Assembly: GCA_030760725.1 (NCBI GenBank)
Contig: JASWHV010000002.1
Location: 57,033,900 to 57,097,899, forward strand
Source: Neostapfia colusana
Taxonomy: Eukaryota > Streptophyta > Magnoliopsida > Poales > Poaceae
Reading direction: 5' to 3'
Length of the DNA: 64,000 bases
Part shown: in pieces, positions 10,601-22,489 of the stretch
Layout: the number at the start of each line of letters is the position of its first letter
How positions within the stretch are numbered: the stretch's first letter is position 1
The notes under the pieces: model-generated
Database searches by the model: none
What the model saw: the letters and a program-made list of their open reading frames with translations, nothing else
Told to the model about the DNA's origin: nothing
Made by a program: the position numbers and the translations under genes

Positions 10601-11050
10601 GGTGATAGGTATTAATTGCGTAGTGCTTTAACCATGAGTTCAACCTCTCCTTGTTCTAGCCATGCATGATATAATTTTCCCACACTTGCTGAGTACCATT
10701 GGTACTCAACCTTGCATATTTGTTGGTTTATATTGCTGCTCAGGTCAAGATAATGAGGTGGTGTATAATGACCAAGATTTTGGACCCGAGGAAGGTTTTT
10801 AGGTTCATGAAGACCCCCGGGCAACGCCTGTGATGGAGCCCTAAAGAATAATATTCCGCTGCTAGTTTATTTACTTGTGATGAACTTATTATTGTCCATC
10901 GAGACATTTACTATGTAGGACTTACTTATATTCGACACCTGGCTTGTAATAAATGATGCTTCACTATTTGTCATCACATGTATGAGAAAATGATCCTGGC
11001 ATACATGTGATATTCACTTGGTTGTTTCTTCGGAAAAACCGGGTGTGACA
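7609..11050 (+). repeat. T1 5' LTR
   Basis: Runs TGTAACACCCC to GGGTGTGACA (terminal inverted repeat). TATAAAA lies at 8014-8020, 405 bp in; a poly(A)-type AATAAA lies at 10948-10953, so R would span nearly 2.9 kb and U5 about 100 bp. Notable contents: a GC-rich leader with AG|GTGAG donor-like sites (8291), a series of TAGCCCCTGGA words (8586-8815), an AT-rich middle with an (AC)n(TA)n microsatellite (9346-9370), and a conserved structured block (about 9975-10420) followed by the near-palindrome GAGTACCATTGGTACTC (10691-10707). A 113-codon antisense open frame (10356-10015) is kept in all four T1/T2 LTRs but looks non-coding. Confidence 0.95.
8014..8020 (+). promoter_or_regulatory. TATA box of T1 5' LTR
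   Basis: CGGCTATAAAAACC preceded by a GC-rich U3; transcription would start near 8045. The same box is at 17265-17271 in the 3' LTR and, on the minus strand, at 30527-30533 and 39779-39785 in T2. Confidence 0.7.
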
Positions 11051-11054
11051 GAGG

Positions 11055-11068
11055 TGGTATCAGAGCCA
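11055..11068 (+). other. Primer-binding site of T1 (tRNA-iMet)
   Basis: TGGTATCAGAGCCA begins 4 bases after the 5' LTR. It is complementary to the 3' end of plant initiator methionine tRNA, the usual primer for copia and chromovirus elements. The same site is at 36741-36754 (T2) and 62102-62115 (T3) on the minus strand. Confidence 0.92.
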
Positions 11069-11266
11069 AGGTTGCCCGTAGGAACATGGACCTAGGTAGA
11101 AATGGACGTATTTAAGGGCCCTATTTTCTTAAAAACTATTTTCCAAGGTGTGGGTGGAAAAGTGTTATTAAAGGAGTCATTTTCTTCATCTTACCCCAAC
11201 TTTCATTCAAAATAGGATTTTTATTTGAGAATTTATCTAACCTAATTTTAAATTCTTTTGTTTTAG

Positions 11267-12046
11267 ATGGTTCGCATGATTCGCACCGCTCGTAAGTCCA
11301 CAGGAGGGAGAGTTCCCGTAGTTGCCCTTGCCGAAAGAGAGGAGAGTCGTCCAGTGACGTACCTTTCCTACGGATTGGCAGTAGGAGACTTGTTGCGCCG
11401 TCTTCGCCGTATGCTCGAAGCCGCCGGCAATACGGGCAAGCTAATCATCCACTATAACTCCACCAGAACCATCCGTGAGAAGAGGGAAGAATGGAGTTCG
11501 GAGATGAGGATTATACACGAGAATCAACTGCTTAAGATTCACCACTCTCCAGCTTGTCGAGAAACACAAGTTGACGCGGAGAAAGATGTCACCTGGGAGG
11601 CCATCACCTGCCAGAGTCACATGTATCGTCGTCACTTGGACAAAACTGAGTACATGTATGTCCTCCAACGTGAGAGTGGTACCACGGAATACAAGTACCC
11701 ACCGGTGCAGCAAGGGACTTCCCATGAGCACATGGACTTGTGCTTGGAGGATGCTGCTATGCTCAGCACTCGACTGCAGGAGTGTCAACAAGAGCTTCAG
11801 GATGTCCGAGACACCCTGAAGGAAACGGAGGCGTTGCTGCGAGCTTGCTTAAAGGCGAGAGAAAGAGGAGATGGGAATGAACTGTGTGTCACCGTGAATG
11901 ATACATGGACTCCTGACTCCCCGGATCGCCGAGCAATCAGGCGTCGTCGCACTTCTCCACCAGCAGCCTCCCCACCCAAAGCAGAGTCAGAAGGTAGCCG
12001 AAATGAGGAGGAAGATCCCGAGGAGCCAGCTCAAGGGGCCGAGTAG
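11267..12046 (+). CDS. T1 orf0: conserved pre-gag ORF, 259 aa, unknown function
   Basis: The ORF lies between the PBS and gag and starts MVRMIRTARKSTGGRVP. I recognise no domain. Residues 1-50 are basic (RLRRML); about 70-140 hold a tryptophan/tyrosine-containing core (KDVTWEAITC, RRHLDKTEYMYVLQRES); about 150-195 look like a coiled coil (LSTRLQECQQELQDVRDTLKETEALL); the C-terminus is acidic after an arginine cluster (RRRR), which could be a nuclear signal. T2 carries it with only a few changes, and T3 carries a more diverged but open 256-aa copy. Some rice gypsy elements (RIRE3-like) are reported to have an ORF before gag, so the position has precedent. Whether it is translated from the genomic RNA or a spliced RNA is unknown. 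Confidence 0.8.
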   Translation: MVRMIRTARKSTGGRVPVVALAEREESRPVTYLSYGLAVGDLLRRLRRMLEAAGNTGKLIIHYNSTRTIREKREEWSSEMRIIHENQLLKIHHSPACRETQVDAEKDVTWEAITCQSHMYRRHLDKTEYMYVLQRESGTTEYKYPPVQQGTSHEHMDLCLEDAAMLSTRLQECQQELQDVRDTLKETEALLRACLKARERGDGNELCVTVNDTWTPDSPDRRAIRRRRTSPPAASPPKAESEGSRNEEEDPEEPAQGAE

Positions 12047-12347
12047 TGTAGAGTCTTTCCCCTAGCTAGCAAGAGGCCGAGTAGTCGAGTCGTTACGTAG
12101 TTAATGGTGTGATGATGCTTGGTGTGTGACGTGAGCTGTGGAAGCCATGAGCAATTGTCCACAGCCTCGTCTTCAGATTGTTTTGCTTTGGTGTGTGAAC
12201 CCATAGGAAATAATAGAGCATTTATTTGGTGTGAGATATAAACCCTCGTAAAATTTTAACAAAGCCTCAACACCTCAAAGCACCAACAAATGAAAGTAGT
12301 AAGATGATACTAAATGATATCAAATTAACATATGTTGATTCTGCCAG
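12047..12347 (+). other. T1 spacer between orf0 and gag
   Basis: About 300 bp of A/T-rich non-coding sequence. No ORF, clear repeat or obvious splice site that I can defend. The same spacer occurs in T2 (35461-35761) and, more diverged, in T3 (60811-61129). Confidence 0.6.
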
Positions 12348-15300
12348 ATGGCCGGAAGAGGAAAAGGACGTGCTGCCAACCCCGCCAACAACAACGATGA
12401 GGCATGCAACCCTCATCTTTCTGGAGGCCAGGACCGGGGTGGTCGCCGTGAAGAAGTTGATCCTCTCCACCAAATGCTGGAGAATCAAAATCAGCTTATC
12501 CAGAACTTGACTCAAGTGGTGGCCAACTTGCATCAAGTTCCCCCTCCACAAGCTGCACCACGCCAACCAAGGTTGAGTGAGTTTCTAGGAACTCAACCTC
12601 CAAAGTTTGCAAGTGCTGCTGAACCTCTGGAGGCAGATGATTGCTGAAGACCATTGAAAGTAAGATGAGGATCATACAGTGCCAAGGGTATGAGAGGGTG
12701 TTGTTTGCCTCTCATCAATTGCATGGACCTGCTGCTGATTGGTGGACCGCCTACGTGGCCGCCCATCATGACCCTGAGAACATCACTTGGGAAGAGTTCA
12801 AGCGTAGCTTCCGCAACCATTACATCCCAAGAGGTGAACTCAAAAACAAGAGGAAGGAGTTTTTGGGACTGCAGCAGGGAAACATGATGGTGAGGGAATA
12901 CCTCACTAAATTTACTCAACTATCCCGTTATGCTCCACGAGACATAGAGATTGATGAGCAGAAACAAGATTGTTTCGTGGAAGGACTTACCGCAGAGATG
13001 CAGTGTGCCATGTCCTCCAATGAGTATGAAAGCTTTCAAAAGATGGTGGACAGAGCATTTGTGGTGGAAAGGAAGCTAAAGGCCCTGGAAAATGAGAATA
13101 AGAGGAAGGCGGGGTGGTCACATCAGGCCTCAGGGAGCAACACCCGCCCACGTATGATGCAGCAACCTACGGGGCAGACGAGCCGTGCTGCCGTACCCTA
13201 TTCAGCACAAAGAGGGTACAACCCGAACTTCAGGCCTCCCGCAGCACCAGCACAGCCGCCACGTCAGTTTGTGCAGCAGCCTCGCCCCGCATATCCACCT
13301 CGACCAGCAGTGCAAGGACCCCCAAACCAACCCCAAGACAACAAGGGCCAAGCATCTAAGATTGGGGTGCAATGTTTCAGCTGTGGTGAAGTGGGGCACT
13401 ACGCCCATAAATGCCCAAAGAAGAAGCCTGCGCCGCCACAACAGCAGAATGTAGTGAGAGGACGGGTGAACCACGTCACTATGGAGGAAGCACAAGAGGC
13501 ACCCGACGTGGTAGTTGGTAAGTTTCCTGCCAATTTACACCTTGCAACTCTGCTGTTTGATTTTGGTGCTACCCACTCGTTCGTTGCTCAAGGGTTTGTT
13601 AAGAAGCATGACCTAGCAACCACACAAATGAACCATATGCTAGCGGTAAACTCTCCAGGTGGAGAAATAAGGACAAGACAAGTGTGTCCCAAAGTGAGCC
13701 TAGACATTAATGGGGTAGTATTTACTGCTAACCTCATAGTGATAGATTCACAAGGGATAGATATTATTTTGGGTATGGATTGGTTGACCAAACATAAAGG
13801 AATCATCCATTGTTCAACCAGAACGGTGGAACTAACTCACCCCAGTGGCACCAGAGTAAAGTTCATAACAATACACGAGCCTAGGAGGGACATTAAATTA
13901 AATCAAGTGGAGGTGAAAGTTGAGGAAATCAGAACTATCAGGGAATATCCAGATGTTTTTCCGGAAGAATTGCCAGGTATGCCTCCCGACCGTGACGTGG
14001 AATTCGCAATTGAGCTAGTACCGGGAACAGCCCCGATATACAAGAGACCTTATCGAATGGACTCCAACAGATAGAAGAGCTCAAGGATCATTTGAGAGAA
14101 TTGACGGAGAAGGGGTATATTCGCCCTAGTTCCTCACCATGGGGAGCTCCGGTGATATTTGTGCCTAAGAAAGACGGAACCCAAAGGTTATGCGTGGATT
14201 ACCGTGCCTTGAATGAGGTAACCATCAAAAACAAGTACCCATTACCCCGCATTGAAGACTTGTTTGATCAGTTGAGGGGAGCTTGTGTGTTCTCGAAAAT
14301 TGATCTCAGGTCGGGATACCACCAACTCAAGATAAGGCAATCAGATATTCCCAAGACAGCTTTCGTATCTCGGTACGGACTGTATGAATACACTGTCATG
14401 CCTTTTGGGCTAACCAATGCCCCGGCATATTTCATGTACCTCATGAACAAGGTATTCATGGAATATCTGGACAAATTTGTGGTGGTTTTCATATATGATA
14501 TTCTCGTCTTCTCCAAAAATGAAGAAGAACATGAGAAACATCTAAGGTTGGTGTTACAGAGGCTGAGAGAACACCAACTATATGCCAAGTTGAGCAAGTG
14601 TGAGATTTGGCTGAAGAGAGTTCCCTTTTTAGGACATATCATCTCGGAGGGAGGAATCTCCGTAGATCCCGCCAAAATCGAGGATATCCAGAAGTGGAAA
14701 ACCCCTGAAAATGTCGGGGAAGTTCGAAGCTTTTTGGGATTGGCTGGATACTATCGACGGTTTATTGAGGGATTCTCCAAGATCTCGAGACCTCTCACTA
14801 AACTGTTGGAAAAGGGAATCACATTCACCTGGACGCCACAGTGCGAGACGAGCTTTCAGGAGCTAAAGAAGAGATTGACAACAGCCCCAGTGCTGGTTAT
14901 GCCAGAATGCAGAAGAATTTCACAGTGTACTGCGATGCCTCTGGAAATGGGTTGGGATGTGTTCTCATGCAAGAAGGACATGTCGTGGCTTATGCATCCC
15001 GGCAGCTTCGGAAGCACGAGAAGAACTATCCTACACATGACCTAGAACTAGCTGCAGTGGTACACGCGTTGAAAATTTGGCGGCACTATTTGATGGGGAA
15101 GAGGACAGAAATATATACGGATCATAAGAGTTTGAAGTACATATTCACACAGCCAGATCTCAACCTCAGACAAAGGAGATGGTTAGAGCTAATCAATGAC
15201 TTTGATGTGGGCATCAACTATCATCCCGGGAAAGCAAATGTCGTGGCCGATGCTTTGAGTCGGAAAGTGCAGGTCAATAAGTTGAGCTTAAAGGACATGC

Positions 15301-16814
15301 CTGCAGAATTGAAGGACGAGGTTGTAAGGCTCAATCTATGTCTAGTAAATAGTGGTGAAGCCATCGCCATGGAAGTGGACTCCACACTCGAGCAAGACAT
15401 ACGCGAGGGCCAAAAGAATGATGAGAAGATACAAGAGATCAGACAACTCATTAAGGAAAATAAAGCTCCTGGTTTTAGAGAGGGTGAACAGGGAACGGTG
15501 TGGCACGGGAAAAGGATCTGTGTGCCAGAAGTAAAAGAGATCCGTGAATTAATTTTGAAGGAGGCGCACGATTCTGACTATTCCATTCATCCTGGGAGTA
15601 CGAAGATGTACCAGGATCTCAAGAGCAGGTATTGGTGGTATGGCATGAAGCGAGATGTCGCGAAACATGTTGCCCTATGTGACACATGTCAGTTGGTGAA
15701 AGCAGAACATCAATGACCCGCGGGATTGCTGCAACCACTCAAAGTGCCTGAATGGAAATGGGAAGAAATCAGCATGGATTTTGTCGTGGGATTGCCTAGG
15801 ACCCAATCCGGGTATGATTCAATATGGGTCATTATTGATAGGCTAACCAAGGTAGCTCATTTCATCCCTGTGAAAGAAAGCTACAGCGGATCCAAATTGG
15901 CAGAATTGTACATGTCAAGGATCGTGTGTTACCATGGAGTGCCAAAGAAGATTGTGTCGGATCGAGGGAAACAGTTCACCTCAAGGTTCTGGCAGAAGTT
16001 GCATGAAACCATGGGAACCCATCTGAATTTCAGCTCTGCCTATCATCCCCAAACTGATGGGCAGACAGAGAGAACCAATCAGATCCTTGAAGATATGTTA
16101 AGGGCATGTGCACTCACAAACAATAGGAGTTGGGACAAGAACTTACCGTATGCAGAGTTTTCCTATAACAACAGTTATCAAGCTAGTATGAAGATGTCAC
16201 CGTTTGAAGCTTTGTATGGAAGAAAGTGCAGAACTCCCCTATTTTGGAACCAAACAGGAGAAAGTAAAGTGTTTGGTCCAGAAGTACTACAAGAAGCCGA
16301 GGTGAAGGTGAGGGAGATTCGCAACAATTTGAGGATAGCACAAACACGCCAAAAGAGCTATGCTGATGTACGAAGAAAAGAGCTCGTTTTCAACGTGGGA
16401 GACTATGTTTATCTCAAGGTGTCCCCTATCAGAGGACTTCGTCGGTTCAAGGTGAAAGGGAAGTTGTCACCTCGATACATCGGACCCTTTCAAGTTTTGG
16501 AAAGAAAAGGCGAAGTGGCATACCAACTAGAGTTACCGGTTCATCTATCAGATGTACACGATGTATTCCATGTGTCACAACTCAAGAAATGTCTGAGGAC
16601 GCCTGAGGAGGTGTTACCCATGAATGAAGTAGATGTAGCTGAGGATTTGTCTTATGCCGAGCAACCATACAAGATTTTGGAGACGATGGAACGCCTCACC
16701 AGAAATAAAAGAATCCGGATGTGCAAGGTGCAGTGGAAGCATCACTCAGAAGAGGAAGCTACCTGGGAACGGGAAGATGAGCTTAAGGCACAATTTCCGG
16801 AATTGTTTTCTTAG
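12348..16814 (+). pseudogene. T1 gag-pol polyprotein gene, broken
   Basis: Domains in order: Gag (12348 to about 13330), CCHC knuckle CFSCGEVGHYAHKC (near 13375-13416), protease (LLFDFGATHSF, near 13552), RT (14092-14860), RNase H (YCDASGNG, near 14928), integrase zinc finger (H-H-CDTC, 15566-15690) and catalytic core (SMDFVVGLP, VSDRG, QTERTNQ), then a chromodomain (about 16675-16814, ending FPELFS). Damage: 1-base deletion near 12641, frameshift with stop near 14069-14074, 1-base deletion near 14912, and TGA at 15714-15716 where T2 has an Arg codon. Two active-site changes also occur: protease DSG is DFG, and the RT FIDD box is FIYD (near 14494). T3 shows that the family normally has one long gag-pol frame. 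Confidence 0.93.
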
Positions 16815-16841
16815 AAACACCAATCTCGAGGACGAGATTTC

Positions 16842-16859
16842 TTTTAAGGGGGGTAGAGC
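16842..16859 (+). other. Polypurine tract of T1
   Basis: CTTTTAAGGGGGGTAGAGC directly abuts the 3' LTR. The equivalent minus-strand tract of T2 is at 30948-30965, and T3's is near 56298-56315. Confidence 0.85.
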
Positions 16860-19800
16860 TGTAACACCCCAAATTTTGATTCAAAACCCTAAACCATGTT
16901 CAGAGGGGAATTTAGAAATTTTTGGACGTGTTGCATGTTTTGCAAAAATTCAAATTCAAACTGGAATTCAAATTATACTCAAAACAGAAAAGAAATGGAA
17001 AAAGAAAAAGAGAAACGGGGAAAAAACCGGCCAGTGGGCCGAAACCCGCCAGCCGGCCCAGTTTCCCCGCGCCAGCCCGCCCCCGCGCACGCCACGCTGT
17101 CTCTCACAGACAGGTGGGACCCGCCTGTCATCCCTAACCCCGCGACCCCGGACTCTCTCCCGCGCGCGCGATCGCAACCGACCGGATTTCCGCGTCCCGC
17201 AGCCCGAATTATGGTCCCAAATGACTCAAACTCGATTGCAACAGACCCACCGCCCTCCCCCGGCTATAAAAACCCCAGCCCCGATCGGTATTTCTCACGC
17301 GATCTCCGATTTTCACTCCGGTGAGCACCGAGACTTCGCCGGTGAATTCTGGACGATCTAAGCTCGGAAACTCTGATCTAACTCGCTGATCTTGATCCAC
17401 CGCCTCCGGGGAACTTTGCAGGTGCAGAAAACCCGAAGACTTACGGTGTAAATCCAGCGCCGACGAGCTTCGCCGTGGTTTTGCCTCGGACCTCGCCGCT
17501 GAGCACTTTCTAGGACCCCCGAGCTCGAGGAAACCCCCGAGGTGAGATCCCTGACCTCCCCTCTACCGATCTAGGCCATAAGATCACAGTTCTAGGCAGA
17601 ATTCTCGAGGATCCGAAACTTTCCGGCGAGATCGCCACTTCCCGCCGCCGTGCGCCGCCGGCAGCGCCGCCCGCGCTCGATCGAAGCGACGTGGCCGCTT
17701 GTGCGCCGTTTATTTTAAATCGCACGGTAGACTTTAAAACCCTGCGTACCGGTTCGATGTTATAATCTCAGCTATCGGTTTAAAATCGGACGGTCCACGT
17801 CAGCCCCGCATTATAAAGACTAGAATTCTTACGTGCTACCCCCTGGGGTTCTCTGGAATTGAGAGCTAGCCCCGGAAATTTCAGATCTAGCCCCTGGAAC
17901 TCCAGAAAATCATGTAAATTCATTTAAAAATCAGTTTTAGCCCCTGGACTTAATAAAAATTAGGAAAAATACCTCTGATAAGTGTAGCTAGACCCCTGGA
18001 AATTATGAAAATAATATTATAGACCCTGTAATGGGGTGAGTTCATTATTTTAGCCCTGTTTAGTATTTAATTTAGAAAATTGAATATGTAACTAGTGTTT
18101 AAAAATTAAAAAGTGGGACAAACATAATTGTCAAAATTAATTAAAAGCTTTCTCAGTACTTAGAAAACTTTGGAGTGAGATAAAAATATACTTTGGGCTG
18201 AAATGAATCTATTTCATTTATTATTCACATTTATTAGTATAGGGACACATTTTTAAGTAAAGAATAGTTATAGAAAATAGGTAAAATAATTATAAACTAG
18301 TTTACATCAGAGGCAAAAGTCAAAATATGTTATTAAATTATTTAGGACCAGAACCTATTCTGTTTAGATGATGTGTATTACTCATTTCATAATAAAATAC
18401 ACATTTATGCATAGGAGAATAAATCTGAAAATATAGCAACTAGAAAATGATAAATGGAGTTTCTAAAATACAAAGAATTCAGTTTAGGGTCGGTAGAAAT
18501 TCTGAAGGCACATATGGAGAAGAAAAATTACTTTTCATACATACTTGGTAGTGAAAAGGTGTAGTAGCTTAATATAAGGAATTTATTTAAAACTGAAACA
18601 CACACACATATATATATATAGTATGCAAGTATAAATATAAACACCAAAGTATGAATCATATACATATAAATAAAAGTGTATGCAAGCCACAGATCAACAC
18701 ACATAGAGTAACCACAACACATATAATGGTGAATGAATTTCATAAATATGAATGTGTGGTTTGTATGAAGTGGAAGTGTGAACTATGTCTTATGTATTGT
18801 TGTTTTTCTTTTGCTATGTGTGATGGTGTGATGTAGAACCTGCTCAAGAGCAAGTTATTCCTTTCCAAGATCAGGACTACCCATTTCAAGAGCAGCAAGA
18901 AGGAGGCAAGTGTCCTCGACCACTTTGATCCTATGCTAGGATGTGTAGATAGAATTATTTGCATTGTCAAGTTAAATATGAAACCCATGCTAGGAAGTTT
19001 CACTAGAATTGCATTACCTTGTTTCCTTGTAGCTTGGGTTGGGATTTATTTTGTCATGTCATTTATTTACATGCATTTGCTTAGCCATGCTTAGAATGGG
19101 ATATTTGGGAAATGAGATCATCAGTTTATATTACCATACTCTTGGATGAGGTATTGTGAGTTATGTAGAGGTAGGGATCAAGGCAAGTTGGATGTTTTGG
19201 TTGTGTGCTGGGTGCACGAGACTTGGGTTTGTGTTTAGTACTTGCCTGGATCCTAAGGACCGGTTCATGGAGCATGTAACCCGGCTTTACAGTGCCAACC
19301 ACATGCTGAGATGGGGCAGCTTGGCCAATTAATTAGGTGTATCCCCGGCGTAGTATGGGTGTGTTGGATGGTGCGGGGAGTAGGTGTCAGCTGGACTACC
19401 ATATGAACCGCAAGGCTCAAGAGGGGGCCACTGCAGCGGGGTTGGAGCCTCTTGTATGCTGTTAGGGGTGAAACCTCAGTGGGCCCACGCTCGTCGGGAA
19501 TCCCTTTGTAAAGGCTTCGTAGTGATCTCCTGGCCGCACACCTGGGAAGTGTGAATGTGGATCGTAGCCACTGGCATAATGGAGGTTCTTTTAGTCCACC
19601 CGGCAACGGGGGATGAAATCACTACTTGTGGGTACAGTGGTACAAACTCTGCAGAGTCAAAACTGTCTTGACAGCCGTGCTCACGGTCAAGAGCGGCCTG
19701 GACTTATTCATGATTAGGGGATTAATGGTTTTGGAAGTTAAGCGGGGAGCTTAACATTGGAAATGATGTTATGGTTATTGGATTATGATAATGGGTTGGG

Positions 19801-20300
19801 AGATTGGGACCATTTCACCTGTGTAGTAATGTAGGTGCTTAATAAGCTAAGGTGATAGGTATTAATTGCGTAGTGCTTTAACCATGAGTTCAACCTCTCC
19901 TTGTTCTAGCCATGCATGATATAATTTTCCCACACTTGCTGAGTACCATTGGTACTCAACCTTGCATATTTGTTGGTTTATATTGCTGCTCAGGTCAAGA
20001 TAATGAGGTGGTGTATAATGACCAAGATTTTGGACCCGAGGAAGGTTTTTAGGTTCATGAAGACCCCCGGGCAACGCCTGTGATGGAGCCCTAAAGAATA
20101 ATATTCCGCTGCTAGTTTATTTACTTGTGATGAACTTATTATTGTCCATCGAGACATTTACTATGTAAGACTTACTTATATTCGACACCTGGCTTGTAAT
20201 AAATGATGCTTCACTATTTGTCATCACATGTATGAGAAAATGATCCTGGCATACATGTGATATTCACTTGGTTGTTTCTTCGGAAAAACCGGGTGTGACA
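16860..20300 (+). repeat. T1 3' LTR
   Basis: 3,441 bp, same ends and layout as the 5' LTR. Visible differences are single-base changes, for example A/G at 7771 versus 17022, CGCG/CGCA in the GC-rich U3, ATTCTGG/ATTATGG before the TATA box, and one unit fewer in the AC/TA microsatellite (18598-18620). Confidence 0.95.
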
Positions 20301-20305
20301 GCTAT
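20301..20305. repeat. Target-site duplication of T1, right copy (GCTAT)
   Basis: Second copy of GCTAT, immediately after the LTR terminal CA. The C1 LTR resumes here. Confidence 0.93.
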
Positions 20306-22282
20306 TGCGGAAGCAAAACTAAACAGCAGCAGCGGCTCCATCTCCTACTCCACAGGCAAGTCGACGGTGGATCACACGCCTAGTACTCCACATAATCTTT
20401 GAAGTACTCTTCTCCTGTTGCTGATGATGAAGTAATAATGCAAGTTTGAGTACATGACGTACTCAGCAAGTGCGGGAAAATATGTTATGTAGCTCACAGC
20501 AAGGTAGGTATAAAAGGCTCATTGCGGAAAGCAAAGTTTATTTCACAAAACAAGATAAAAACAGCAACTAGCTTTAAGTGAATGTAATCCCAACATTTAT
20601 CCAATTAAAACATCAACATACCTCCATCATGTTCCACCTCTTTTCATGTCTCATCAGACATTCATCTTCCTCAACTTTTTCTTATGCTCATGAATACCAT
20701 CTTGTATCCATTACCATTTCATCTCACATTCAATTTTCATCTCATAACCGAGACCAAAGCTCATTATCATGACTCAACAGTCATGAAACCAATCTCATCA
20801 CTAAGACTCAACAGTTCCGAAACCAAAACCAAAGTCCAAACCAATAACCAGACCAAATACCATCCCAATCATCATCCCAATAACCATCCCATCTAATCAT
20901 GGAAGTTGGCCAGGTGCTTGTGACCGGAAGCACGGCTATCATGATAGTTTTATACCCTCCAGAGTTTGCACCACTTTACCCATAAGTTTGTGATTTCGTC
21001 ACCCGTCGGCGACTGCAGAACCTCCATTATACCAGTACACAACCGTCGGTGTATGGCCAAGAGATCACAAAATAGCCTTTACAAAGGGGTTACTAGATGT
21101 ATGGACTCACTAAGGTTTCACCAGCAGGCTCGAATCACCATTCTCCCACCTATGGGTCCCCTCTTGTGACATGCAGTTCCCAGGGCAGTCCTCTCTCGAC
21201 TCCCATTCCACGCGCCTTCCACGGTCCATAACAATTTAGCAACTTACCTAATTAGTCAGCTAAGCCGCACCCATAATTGGCCTTGTGGTGGCACTGTATT
21301 CCTGGCATGTGCTCGCATGAACCGGTCCTTAGATCTACAGCAAGTAACCACCATCTCATTCTACCACATCCACGAACCAAGCTTGCCTAGATCTCCCCCG
21401 ATTCATGTTCATTATCATCAAGTTCTCATTAACATTATGTGTGCAGTAGCTAGACTCATTCTATCGCTTCCCATATCCATTAGATTAGCGAAGCAGAAAA
21501 GAAAAACGACCATATCCGACTCATAAACTTCCCTGGCGACAAGGGTGGTTAACAAAACTAGTAAACTCCTATAAAGGTTTTCCCATCAAGTTGACTCAGC
21601 ATACACAGTTTTCGCAAACAAAATAGTTTCCAAAAACATGGGATCAATATGATCAAGGGGCACTTGCCTTGTTCCTGCGGCTTCTGTTGCTCACAGATCC
21701 CGAAGTCTTGTTGTTGTAGCTCGTTGTAGATAGCTCCCTGAGCTTGTCCTTCTACTCACGATCACACATATACAAGATTTACAGAGATCAATCATCATGC
21801 ACAAACTTTACTCAAGATGCAATGGTGCATATGCATGCTAATCATACGGTGCTGTTTTTATTAGATCAGTTTGTACGTGTTTTTGCATGGCTTCCATGGG
21901 TTTGCATGGATTTTTACGATGAACAGAGGTGTAAAGATCAAGTGTGGACGTGGTGATGATCTTGACTCAAGATCTAGATTAAACCGATCAACACATGACC
22001 TGTCCACACAAAACAGCTTTTTTTCGAAGAAAAACAGATGCGAAGAAAACCGTGATGATGTCGTAAGGTGGTAACGAAGACCTACCTCACTTCTCCTTGG
22101 TCTCGGGGTCTTCCTCCTAGCAAGACAGATCGTCGGGGCTCTCTTCCGTCGACGGCGAGCTCGTCGGCGGTCTCCGGCGACTGAACTCCGGTGAAGGGAA
22201 TGAACTCGACGAGTTGGGAGCTAGGGCCTCTAAGTCGTTGACTTGGGAATAGATGGTACGGCCAAGGGGTGTTTCGGGTTCT

Positions 22283-22289
22283 ATTTATA
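22283..22289 (-). promoter_or_regulatory. TATA box of the C1 LTR
   Basis: The minus strand reads GGTTATAAATAG. It lies about 215 bp downstream of the last G-box unit and about 1 kb from the U3 start, so transcription would begin near 22250. Confidence 0.65.
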
Positions 22290-22489
22290 ACCGGGAAAAG
22301 AAGAGTCCTAATCTGATTGGATTTCAAATAAGAGTCCTATTCAAATCGTTTTCGAATTTTAACAACTTATCTCCAATCGATTTGGTGCGGTATCAATCGT
22401 GGAAATCGTGTTGGTTTCCTCCCATATCAGGTATGCCCACGCGTACAGAAGAAAAACCGCTTAAGATCTCGTCACCTCCGCGGTGATGA

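Larger units (their letters stand above)
7609..20300 (+). mobile_element. Tekay/Del-type chromovirus T1, complete structure, coding-dead
   Basis: A full 12,692-bp element: 5' LTR 7609-11050, iMet PBS 11055-11068, orf0 11267-12046, gag-pol 12348-16814, PPT 16842-16859, 3' LTR 16860-20300, flanked by GCTAT on both sides. The LTRs are 3,442 and 3,441 bp and differ only by scattered substitutions, so the insertion is young. It lies in the C1 3' LTR, in opposite orientation to its host and to T2. Gag-pol has three frameshifts, a stop, and mutated protease and RT catalytic motifs, so it cannot move by itself; the LTRs could still act in trans with a helper. Confidence 0.95.

Noticed and set aside
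11055..11068. tRNA gene fragment at the PBS sites.
   Set aside because: Only the short complement of the tRNA 3' end is present, in the usual place after an LTR; no cloverleaf is found.
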